Shown here: positions 42,545 through 50,773 of the stretch, one piece after another
Layout of the letters: the number at the start of each line of letters is the position of its first letter
Numbering within the stretch: position 1 is the first letter of the stretch
Source of the DNA: Methanosphaerula subterraneus
GTDB taxonomy: Archaea > Halobacteriota > Methanomicrobia > Methanomicrobiales > Methanospirillaceae
Reading direction: 5' to 3'
Length of the DNA stretch: 64,000 nucleotides
NCBI RefSeq assembly: GCF_052055875.1
Contig: NZ_CP170508.1
Coordinates: 434,001-498,000, forward strand
Made by a program: the position numbers and the translations under genes
The notes under the pieces: generated by a model
What the model was told of the DNA's origin: nothing
Databases searched by the model: none
The model's input: only the letters and a program-made list of their open reading frames with translations

Positions 42545-43729
42545 TCACCTATCAGCGAGGACCGCGATCCCGGGCAGGACCTTGCCTGAGAGAAACTGAA
42601 GGGAGGCTCCCCCGCCGGTGGAGACATGCGTCATCCGGTCGGCCAGCCCGAGCCGGGTGACGGCCTCGGCCGTGGACCCGCCCCCGATGACCGTCGTGGC
42701 GTCGAGGCCGGCGAGGACGGTGGCGATGGACCTGGTCCCGCCGGAGAACTGCGGGATCTCGAATACCCCCATCGGCCCGTTCCATGCCACTGTCCGGCAG
42801 GTTTCGAGCTCTTTCGTGAACGCCGCGATGGTCAGGGGGCCGATATCGGCGATCATGCAGTCGGCCGGGATCTCCCCTGCCTTCACGACCCGGGCGTCTG
42901 CACCGGCATCCAGGTTCTCGGCGACCACCAGGTCCTCCGGCAGCAGGACCCGTACCCCGAGCGTCTCCGCCTCCTGCAGGATCGTCCCGATCAGGGCTAT
43001 TCTGTCGGGCTCGACCGGAGAGGTGCCGACATCCAGCCCCCTGCCCTTCAGGAACGTGGCGGCCATGCCCCCCCCGACGAGGACGAGGTCCACCTTCGGG
43101 AGGATGTTCTCCAGGATCCCGATCTTCTCCCCCACCTTCGCCCCGCCCATGACGGCGGCGAAGGGCCGGGCGGGATCCTCGAGCAGACCGCCCATCTGCT
43201 CGATCTCCTTCTCCATGAGGAGGCCGGCGACGCAGGGGAGATAGGCTGCCAGCCCGACGACGGAGGCATGCGCCCGGTGGCTCGCGCCAAAGGCGTCGTT
43301 GACGAAGAGGTCGGCGAGACCGGCGAGCTCGCGGGCGAACTCCGGATCGTTCTCCTCTTCGCCGGGGTAGAACCGCAGGTTCTCCAGCAGGACGAGGTCC
43401 CCGTCGTGCATCTCAGCGACGGCCCGCACGACCCCGGGGCCGATCGCCTCCCGGAGCGTTTCGACCGGCCTCTGCACGAGCTCCGCCAGGCGCCGGCCCA
43501 CCGGTCCCAGCCGCAGGTGCTCGTCGACCCTGCCGTGGGGTCTCCCGAGATGGGAGCAGAGGATGACCCGGGCCCGATGATCGATCAGGTACGTGATCGT
43601 GGGGAGGCAGGCCCGGATGCGGGTGTCGTCATCGATCGTTCCGTTCGGGTCCATGGGCACATTGAAGTCGACCCTCACGAGCACCCGCTTTCCGCCGACA
43701 TCCTCATCCCTCACCGTCTTCTTCTGCAT
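42545..43729 (-). CDS. pgk: Phosphoglycerate kinase, bacterial type
   Basis: A 394-residue phosphoglycerate kinase. Conserved parts include RVLVRVDFNVPMDPNGTIDDDTRIRACLPTI, SHLGRPHGR, LLENLRFYPGEEENDPEFARELA, NDAFGASHRAHASVVGL, MGGAKVGEKIGIL and WNGPMGVFEIPQF, and it ends in GGGSTAEAVTRL...STGGGASLQFLSGKVLPG. These segments follow the bacterial sequence pattern and length rather than that of most methanogens. The enzyme catalyses ATP-forming conversion of 1,3-bisphosphoglycerate, or the reverse in gluconeogenesis. It heads a same-strand group with a methyltransferase, gpmA and phosphomannomutase. Confidence 0.94.
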   Translation of the reverse strand: MQKKTVRDEDVGGKRVLVRVDFNVPMDPNGTIDDDTRIRACLPTITYLIDHRARVILCSHLGRPHGRVDEHLRLGPVGRRLAELVQRPVETLREAIGPGVVRAVAEMHDGDLVLLENLRFYPGEEENDPEFARELAGLADLFVNDAFGASHRAHASVVGLAAYLPCVAGLLMEKEIEQMGGLLEDPARPFAAVMGGAKVGEKIGILENILPKVDLVLVGGGMAATFLKGRGLDVGTSPVEPDRIALIGTILQEAETLGVRVLLPEDLVVAENLDAGADARVVKAGEIPADCMIADIGPLTIAAFTKELETCRTVAWNGPMGVFEIPQFSGGTRSIATVLAGLDATTVIGGGSTAEAVTRLGLADRMTHVSTGGGASLQFLSGKVLPGIAVLADR

Positions 43730-44406
43730 GGTTCTCTCTCCTGAATGATCCCGGGTCTCCTGGTACCGGTTGTTCGGTGTCGACGTCAGAGCCGGCCGGA
43801 GTTATGTCTTCTCCGGTCGGCGATGATCGCTCTGTCGACTCGACCGTCGGGCTGTGTCTTCCAGTATCCCGGACGGGGGATAAATATTCCGAACACGGGG
43901 GGTGCGATGGCGGGGAAGCCGGGTCCCCCTCGCGGGTATATTTCGGCCAGGTGCCATTCATCCCGCCGGTTGGGTCACCACCGCGAGTCGGCACCGGAAG
44001 GCGATGTTGTGCCGATCCGGGCTTCTCTGTTGGATGAACCGGAGGCTGTCGACCGGGGGAGGAGGAGAGCCGCCACATCTCGATCAATGGGCCGAGCGGG
44101 AACTTGACCTGCTTCTGTTTCAGATGAGTGTACTCCTGCGACAGGTCGATCACGGCCGGCCGTCGCGTTCGATAGATCTCATTGATATCCTGGAACCGGT
44201 GAAGTTCGCGGGTGCTCATCTGGTGTGGAGATTGGGGGTGGGGGTGATGATGGGGGGCGATATCCTCGCTGGTTTCGCCGGCGGAGAGTGGGGGTTTGGA
44301 GCTGGTTGTTGTTTTTAATTGGGATTTGAAAGTTCTCTCAAGGTCTTTAATGGGAACTGAAGCGGATGAACAGCCTTATGGTTGTGTCCCAACGAAGATT
44401 CACCGA
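43730..44406. other. Long gene-poor stretch with a possible gene remnant
   Basis: About 680 bp separate pgk from the helicase gene. On the minus strand the segment near 44090-44219 reads MSTRELHRFQDINEIYRTRR and continues in protein-like fashion for about 50 codons before degenerating into Pro/Ser/Gly-rich sequence. This may be the N-terminal remnant of an unknown gene. The rest looks non-coding. The composition changes to AT-rich from about 44300, which marks the island edge. Confidence 0.3.
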
Positions 44407-46575
44407 TTATGCAACTAAATTGTCAATGATTTTCTTAATGTCGCTGTCTAAATACTTCGTTGCGTATGCGTATGCCAAAAGATCCTCAGGTACAAACCTG
44501 TCATATTTTTCATGTTCTAAGTTGCCAATATTTTGTGCGATTTCTAAAAGTGAAGGCATATTCTCTTCTATTCCTGAAAAGAACTTGATAACATTTTCAA
44601 TCTTAGCTCCTGAAAATTTTAGTGCTATTTCGCAATCTTCGATATCAAATCCTCCATATTGTGCTCCAATTTTTGCAAGAGTGCGGTTTTTCGCGGTACC
44701 GGTCCAGGTAAACCAGAAAATGTCTTTTCCATCAACAACATAATTTTTTGAAAGAAGGCTTGCATTTTGAGCGGCATTTCGTGCCATCTGAAGCATTTCT
44801 CTCCCTTTTCTATCGAGATACGGTATTTTTTGATTTGAGAGAAGTATGTCCCTCATCTTTTCTCGAATTCTGGGGTGAATATCAGAGAAAGAGGCACCCT
44901 TGAATTTTGGAACCTTTGCTGCTCGTGAAGGAATTACCAGAATCTCTTTCTTTTTAAAATCAATACTTTCAATTTCCCATCTCTTTCCTGCAAGGATTAG
45001 ATATTTTCGCACTTCTAACCCGGGAGTGTATGGAATACTTCCAATTTTTCTTCCATGATGAATGACATCAAATTCTGAAGTTGTCTGAAATACTGCATAA
45101 AATTCCATACTTTTAACTATCATCTCTCCTTCCAATCCAAGAATAAGGAGTCCGTCCGGAGTCTGTTCAATCAGGTCTGATTCTTTCATTGTTCGAAGAA
45201 TTGAAATGAATTCTTCTTTAGTAAGGAAGGTGAATGTCCCTTTTTTAATTAAAATTTCAAATAGATGGAGAAGATTAATTCCTCCTTTTTCCTTGATAAC
45301 ACTAAGAATCTGCTGAACGAAAGTTGAATAATATTTGTAATCAGAATTTGATGGCTCGTACCATCTTTCAAACATCAATTCAGACATTGCAATTGCCTGT
45401 ATTAGATCCGGGAATAGTCGTTTAATGAGATCATCTGATTCATATTCAGTGATGAACATTATCATCTCTGAACTTTCTCCCTCCCCTCTTCCACTCCTAC
45501 CCAGCCGCTGAACCAATGAATTAACTGACCAGGGTGCTCCAACCTGCCCGATTCGAGAGATGTTCCCTACATCTATACCCATCTCTAGAGTACTCGATGT
45601 AAAACACGATGTGAGTGAATTTGTTTTTAATTGTAACTCAGCATCTTCTCGCTCCGTTTTAGACAGAGATCCATGATGGATCCTGAAAAAGTCTGGCTTC
45701 CCCTCTCGTTCGAGTTTTCTTCGAACAAGATCAGTCATCTCCTCCAAACTTTCTCTTGAATTGATGAAAACCAGAGATGAATGACGATAAAAATATTTGA
45801 TCAGGTCATTCGAAATGTCTTGAGATGAATTATTGACTTCTTCTTCAGATCTCACTTTGGGATCTTCTATACCCAGTAAATATCCTTTAATCAAATACCG
45901 GATATTCCGATCATTATTGGGATCGTCAATAATCTCAACACTTTCTGGATTATTAGGCATTAACCATTGCTTCACAAGGTTAGTATCTCCAAAAGTTGCT
46001 GAAAGCCCAACAATTCTAACTGGAGCAAAACTAAATGCTGTTGCCCGAGATATCAGACTTCGAAGATGAGCACCTCTCTCAATTCCAATAAATGAATGCA
46101 TCTCATCTATTACAATATATGATAATCCAGAGAATAGGTGTGATAAATCATCTGAATGATTGATGAACAGTGATTCTATCGACTCAGGGGTAATGAGGAG
46201 AACTCCTCTTGGGTTTTTAAGGAATTTCTTCTTTTTGTCAGATGATATATCTCCATGCCATTTAAAAACTGGAATTCCAGAGAGATCACAGAGACGCTCT
46301 AATCGCTGGAATTGATCGTTAATGAGAGCTTTTAATGGACCAACATATATTGCCCCAATGCCCATATCTTGATTGTCAACAATTTTAGACAAAATCGGGA
46401 GAAATGCTGCTTCAGTTTTACCTGCAGCAGTATTTGCAGATATAACCAGGTGATTTGTTGATTCAAACACTGCAAATATTGCATCAATCTGAATCGGACG
46501 TAAATTTGTCCAATTCATCTGATATAGTTTATTTTGAATTGTTGGGTGTAATAAAGAAAATGCAGAAGGTTTCAT
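44407..46575 (-). CDS. sngC: Shango-type DEAD/DEAH-box helicase (SngC-like)
   Basis: A 722-residue superfamily 2 helicase of the Lhr-like kind. Walker A is ANTAAGKTEAA (about 47-57), motif Ia is YVGPLKALINDQF, motif II is VIDEMH, motif III is GLSATFGD, and motif VI is QRLGRSGRGEG. A long C-terminal half with a winged-helix-like region follows. It is the last gene of a three-gene minus-strand operon with a BrxD-like ATPase (20-nt gap) and a TerB-domain protein. This TerB, ATPase and helicase order is that of the anti-phage system Shango as described in bacteria. The gene is strikingly AT-rich against the GC-rich genome, so it is probably laterally acquired. Defence function is inferred. Confidence 0.82.
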   Translation of the reverse strand: MKPSAFSLLHPTIQNKLYQMNWTNLRPIQIDAIFAVFESTNHLVISANTAAGKTEAAFLPILSKIVDNQDMGIGAIYVGPLKALINDQFQRLERLCDLSGIPVFKWHGDISSDKKKKFLKNPRGVLLITPESIESLFINHSDDLSHLFSGLSYIVIDEMHSFIGIERGAHLRSLISRATAFSFAPVRIVGLSATFGDTNLVKQWLMPNNPESVEIIDDPNNDRNIRYLIKGYLLGIEDPKVRSEEEVNNSSQDISNDLIKYFYRHSSLVFINSRESLEEMTDLVRRKLEREGKPDFFRIHHGSLSKTEREDAELQLKTNSLTSCFTSSTLEMGIDVGNISRIGQVGAPWSVNSLVQRLGRSGRGEGESSEMIMFITEYESDDLIKRLFPDLIQAIAMSELMFERWYEPSNSDYKYYSTFVQQILSVIKEKGGINLLHLFEILIKKGTFTFLTKEEFISILRTMKESDLIEQTPDGLLILGLEGEMIVKSMEFYAVFQTTSEFDVIHHGRKIGSIPYTPGLEVRKYLILAGKRWEIESIDFKKKEILVIPSRAAKVPKFKGASFSDIHPRIREKMRDILLSNQKIPYLDRKGREMLQMARNAAQNASLLSKNYVVDGKDIFWFTWTGTAKNRTLAKIGAQYGGFDIEDCEIALKFSGAKIENVIKFFSGIEENMPSLLEIAQNIGNLEHEKYDRFVPEDLLAYAYATKYLDSDIKKIIDNLVA

Positions 46576-46595
46576 GATACCAGTGAATAATCGAC

Positions 46596-47921
46596 CTAGA
46601 GTTTAAATGAGACCAATTCGTCATTATCATCGTTTGATATATTGATAGGTGAATCACTCACATTTGATTCTTTTTTTGAGTCTCCAGGTAATATGTTAAG
46701 AATCTCTTGCCAGGATGAATCTGGATTTTGTTCAATCACTGAAAGAAAACCTACAAATTTTTTAACGACATCCCCTGGGGTCATATAAAATTCTGAACCC
46801 AAAGTCTGGGCGCAAAAAGTCATAAATCCAGTAATACCTTCATCAGGGATCAGATTTTTTGTAGGATCCCCTGATGCGAAAACATTCCTTACATTGTGAA
46901 GAAGAATGTATGTATCCTCCGGAGTAAGATTGTCAAGACGAATCACTGGCCCCGAAAAATCCTTCCTTCCCTCCCGTGCAAACTCATTTTCAGAGAGTCT
47001 CCGAGCTAATGCATCATAACTCATGAGTCCCCGCCTTCTATCTAATAAAAATTCATCAATTCCAGCAAACATGAATCCAATGCTCTTCACATTTCCTTGG
47101 AGTGAATCATTGAGAATTCGAAGGATCATCTCGTAATTGGAATTTCGAGCCTGAGAACTATTAAGCCGATGGGAGAGAACACCCATTTCATCAATATTTA
47201 CCAGAAGTCCATTGTAGCCAGCCATCCGAACAAAAGATCCCCACAGTTTTAGATAATCGTAGATTGTGGAATCATTAATGATGGTTCGTACTCCTAAATC
47301 ATGATAAGCTTCAGTTTTTGTGATATACTCACCACTTAACCAACGAATCGCACAACCTTGAAGTATTTCATTTTGTGAAAAATATCCTTCATAATATTTC
47401 GCTACAACTGTCGCAAAATCATATCCAGATACTAGATCTTGCAGTGGTTTTAATTGACTATAGATCGATTTCGTTATATCTGCTTGATCCTTTCCTTCTT
47501 CTCTCAAGGTGAAATCCAGATCAGAAATCCACTTTTCAACAACACTGACCATGGCGCCCCCGTCAGGTTTAGCCTTGGTGGACATGTTATGCATAAGTTC
47601 TGCGTAGAGTTGCCTGGCTTGACCATTTGATGCATGCAATCGTCTATCTGGAGTAATATCTGCCTGAGTAACGACTAATTTTTGCTCTAATGCAACAATC
47701 CTGCTCAAGTTGAGGAAAAAACTCTTTCCAGATCCATATTTACCAATAATAAAACGAATTGACGCACTTTCATCCTTGATTTTAGAAATATCAGTTAATA
47801 CAGCTTTTATTTCTTCAGCCCTGCCAACTTGAATATGTCGTAATCCAATTCTAGGAACGACCCCTGCACTAAGTGATTGGATGATGGCAGTTCGTTCACG
47901 GGTTTTAATAGATGTGGTCAA
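46596..47921 (-). CDS. sngB: BrxD-like (DUF2791) P-loop ATPase, Shango SngB-like
   Basis: A 441-residue AAA-type ATPase. Walker A is GKYGSGKS (60-67), Walker B is GLLVNIDEMGVL (about 240), and a C-terminal winged-helix part follows YMTPGDVVKKFVGFL. The layout (RHIQVGRAEEIKAVL...SIRFIIGKYGSGKSFFL, then LDNLTPEDTYILLHNVRNVFA) is that of BrxD of BREX systems and the related ATPases of Shango. Its ATG overlaps the stop of the TerB gene by 4 nt, so the two are translationally coupled. The other BREX genes (pglZ, brxC, methylase) are absent, favouring Shango. AT-rich codon use matches its operon partners. Confidence 0.82.
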   Translation of the reverse strand: MTTSIKTRERTAIIQSLSAGVVPRIGLRHIQVGRAEEIKAVLTDISKIKDESASIRFIIGKYGSGKSFFLNLSRIVALEQKLVVTQADITPDRRLHASNGQARQLYAELMHNMSTKAKPDGGAMVSVVEKWISDLDFTLREEGKDQADITKSIYSQLKPLQDLVSGYDFATVVAKYYEGYFSQNEILQGCAIRWLSGEYITKTEAYHDLGVRTIINDSTIYDYLKLWGSFVRMAGYNGLLVNIDEMGVLSHRLNSSQARNSNYEMILRILNDSLQGNVKSIGFMFAGIDEFLLDRRRGLMSYDALARRLSENEFAREGRKDFSGPVIRLDNLTPEDTYILLHNVRNVFASGDPTKNLIPDEGITGFMTFCAQTLGSEFYMTPGDVVKKFVGFLSVIEQNPDSSWQEILNILPGDSKKESNVSDSPINISNDDNDELVSFKL

Positions 47922-50521
47922 TTCGCTCCCTCCTCGATTTTGGTTTTAATTTCAGAATTGATTGAGATCAAATTTTCTTCTGTCGATTCAAATAGAATAT
48001 CTCCATAATTCTCTTCTGACCAGGTATTGATGTCTTCGACCGCTGCATCAAGCATAAATCCATTATTTCGAGAATATTTTTGCATTTCGATTTTTGATAG
48101 TTCTGTTTGAGTTAAAATTCCCTTTAAAAAATTCGAATATTTAGGATGAAGCCCGAGGTAATTTGTTCCAGATGATTCTTCTTGTTTTATTGGAGAATCT
48201 GATTCATTGGATTTTGTGGTCTTTGATACTGCACCGTGTTCTTCAGAATAATCTAATAATTCCTCATCTTCTGGTATGATTACATCTGAAAGGATCTTTT
48301 GAATTTCGCGAGTATCGATGAATTTTTCCCGTAGTAGATCCGGGTCTAATGTAAAAAATGGTTTATTTGATATTGGTTTTATTATTAGCTCTCCAGTTCT
48401 GACCGATGAAGAACGGGAAATTTGTATGGGCTGTTCATCAGGTTGTGAAGTAAGATCAGATGGGAATAATACCTGAATATCATTCTTTCCCAAGCCCATC
48501 GCCTTGAATATTTTATTAAGAGCGTTATACTCACTCGGGTCAAGTATTCCATCAGCTAATGCCAGATCCCGCAGATACCCAGCAATAATCAATTTTTTAT
48601 CGTCAGATAAATGCTCTTTTAACCGTGTCCCTAGCCTCTCGAGAGATGGAGGGTTCCGAATAAGAATCTGTTGATATTGCTTTAAGCATGCAACATCTAA
48701 AGAAGTCAGTTTAAAAGATCCAAAAATTACCCTATCAAGTTGTTCCTGCTCTTCGGGGGAGAATTTTTCATCAGCCAGAGCGATGCTCATTCCGAGTTCT
48801 AGGATGAAAGCTACCGCGGGATATGTATCAGAAGTAAATGTTCTCTTGTCAGGTAAAGGAAATAGAGCAACTGGATCATCCCATCGATAAGGTATTCCAG
48901 TAATTCGATGATCAGGAATTAATACATAACCTACATCACGTGCAGTTGAAAACAGTAACTTACTTTGAGTGGGTGTAAGTCGTTCTCTCTTTTCTATTGG
49001 GATTAATGTAGCAAGAGAATTGACTGGAACGATTATCGAATCATCTTCACTATTAAATTCTGCAATTACTTGATCCCATCTTGATTTTTCTGGATGATCT
49101 AATTCCTGCTTTAAAGAATCTGGAAGTGCATGATATGCTTGTGATGTAAGTGCAGGGTCTCCTTTATTGATCTTTCGTGAAGCAGGTTTGAGCTCTTCAA
49201 TTGTTTCTGCCCAAATCGAGAAGATTTTATTGAATTGACTCTTTTTACCAAGAGGATTATTAATCTCCACTGGCTCGATTCGGGTAACTCTTGAGTTCCC
49301 CTGATAATTGTAGATTAAGGAGGGACTGGCAGGTCGATATTCAATTTTAAACTTCCGAGCAGATGGTTCAATTTTGAATCCACCTGGGAATTTAGATATG
49401 AATTTTGTCTCAAACAGTTGTTTGAATTGTATTGGTAATTTATGAGTTATTACAGATTTTGGCGCCTCAGGGATGGTGTTTGCAAGGGAATAGGCTAATT
49501 TCCAGGGGATTGCCTTGTTTTGATTAATGTGCCATGAAAGAGCAACAAGAACCCGATCGTAGGACAAAGTTAGGAGGTTGGGGAAGTATTGTGAAAAATT
49601 GTTCTCAGATATGAAAGATAGTTGTTGAGCTGCAATATAAGCCAGAAAAGACGAGAGATAAGAATTAAATGAATTGGATGTTGTATAATTCTTCAATAGT
49701 AAATTTACTTCCGGAATTATCACTGAAATATCCTTTTTTTCATTTAACGCCCGGTATTCCAACCCATAAAAAAATAAAAATGCATATCCGATATCAGACA
49801 ATTCTGTACTTCTCCCACTGGAAAGCCATTCAAGATAGTTTGCTCTTTGATCAGGACTTATTGATGAGTAACGAGGCCAATAACCCATAGCCCCTTTCGG
49901 TTCATCAACAGGATTTCCAATGGGAAGGTTTAGGTTGATACATGAAGCTTCAATATTTTCAACCTGAAGTGCAGTCCAATATAAAAGTGGATTAGGGATT
50001 AAATAATTCTTGATTTGAATTTCTTTAGAACTTCCAGTCCAGTTGATTACTGCTAATTTCGAAGATTTTTTTTCATCTGTGATACTCGTTGATTCATTTT
50101 TTGAAGAATCAATAACTGGCCGTCTTGTATCGGGATTTAAACCTTTTTCACCCCAACGGATTGTCGCATGCCCAGATCCAAGACCTGATGTGGAAATTTC
50201 TGTGACCTGTTTAAGTTGAGTATCATTATTTGAGTAATTTTTTCTGTCCAATATATAGAGTGGCACGAATATTATCCAAAGAATTAATGTCAGTATTGGA
50301 TATATTATTGGGTTTGGGCCAACACCGTTGTTTTGCCCTTTAATTATTATTGCATCCAAAAAAATTACCGTTGCTTGACAAAAAATTGTCAAAACAACCA
50401 ATCCGGGAATATATTTATAAAAGGCTAGTGAAATTATGCTAAATAAAAATAAAATTCCAAGAAGAATCCCACAATTTGACTCTTTTCCAAGTAATGGTCG
50501 ATTTTTCAGATCCGAAGACAA
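47918..50521 (-). CDS. sngA: Membrane TerB-domain protein, Shango SngA-like
   Basis: An 867-residue protein. Two hydrophobic segments at about 18-60 and one at 72-92 anchor it to the membrane. A TerB-N type domain (about 165-400, with MGYWPRYSSISPDQRANYLEWLSSGR) follows. A TerB domain lies around 555-665 (FILELGMSIALADEKFSPEEQEQLDRVI and IAGYLRDLALADGILDPSEYNALNKIFKAMGL, with DEKFSPEE and DGILDPSE as metal-type loops). A TerB-C-like C terminus ends in AAVEDINTWSEENYGDILFES. The start is TTG at 50521, preceded by AAGGGATGATC. It is the first gene of the Shango-like operon and is probably the sensor or membrane platform. Confidence 0.8.
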   Translation of the reverse strand: MSSDLKNRPLLGKESNCGILLGILFLFSIISLAFYKYIPGLVVLTIFCQATVIFLDAIIIKGQNNGVGPNPIIYPILTLILWIIFVPLYILDRKNYSNNDTQLKQVTEISTSGLGSGHATIRWGEKGLNPDTRRPVIDSSKNESTSITDEKKSSKLAVINWTGSSKEIQIKNYLIPNPLLYWTALQVENIEASCINLNLPIGNPVDEPKGAMGYWPRYSSISPDQRANYLEWLSSGRSTELSDIGYAFLFFYGLEYRALNEKKDISVIIPEVNLLLKNYTTSNSFNSYLSSFLAYIAAQQLSFISENNFSQYFPNLLTLSYDRVLVALSWHINQNKAIPWKLAYSLANTIPEAPKSVITHKLPIQFKQLFETKFISKFPGGFKIEPSARKFKIEYRPASPSLIYNYQGNSRVTRIEPVEINNPLGKKSQFNKIFSIWAETIEELKPASRKINKGDPALTSQAYHALPDSLKQELDHPEKSRWDQVIAEFNSEDDSIIVPVNSLATLIPIEKRERLTPTQSKLLFSTARDVGYVLIPDHRITGIPYRWDDPVALFPLPDKRTFTSDTYPAVAFILELGMSIALADEKFSPEEQEQLDRVIFGSFKLTSLDVACLKQYQQILIRNPPSLERLGTRLKEHLSDDKKLIIAGYLRDLALADGILDPSEYNALNKIFKAMGLGKNDIQVLFPSDLTSQPDEQPIQISRSSSVRTGELIIKPISNKPFFTLDPDLLREKFIDTREIQKILSDVIIPEDEELLDYSEEHGAVSKTTKSNESDSPIKQEESSGTNYLGLHPKYSNFLKGILTQTELSKIEMQKYSRNNGFMLDAAVEDINTWSEENYGDILFESTEENLISINSEIKTKIEEGAN

Positions 50522-50656
50522 AAGATCATCCCTTCGTATGTAACGAACTATTGAGGAGATAATACTTTAAGAATCATTCTTTTTTTACCTAGGTTTATTG
50601 GCACCGTCTAAATTTTATATTTAATTTCTGAATTTGATTAAAATCTCTTTCTCTTA

Positions 50657-50716
50657 TGTCGATTCAAAAAAGAACCCCCCTATTTCTCTTCTGACCAAGT
50701 ATTGATGTCTTCGACC
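50657..50716 (-). pseudogene. Decayed copy of the 3' end of the TerB (sngA) gene
   Basis: This 60-bp stretch aligns with 47981-48041 inside sngA with one indel and about three quarters identical bases. It encodes VEDINTWSEE on the minus strand and then runs into a stop codon. It lies just downstream of the YhaN-like gene and upstream of the sngA promoter. It is a relic of another TerB-family gene, most simply an earlier or duplicated Shango locus. The rest of the 250-bp gap (50522-50773) holds AT-rich promoter-like sequence and no gene. Confidence 0.65.
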
Positions 50717-50773
50717 CCAAAAAGAAGGGATTTTTTTCTTGAATAATCTCCTCTATCACCCAGTGGAGGGAAA

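Noticed and set aside
43704..44219. 171-codon minus-strand frame upstream of pgk
   Set aside because: Only the first 50 codons look protein-like; the remainder is low-complexity and it overlaps pgk. Kept only as a possible remnant.
46596..50521. BREX defence system
   Set aside because: The ATPase is BrxD-like, but PglZ, BrxC and a methyltransferase are absent and a TerB-domain protein is present, which fits Shango better.
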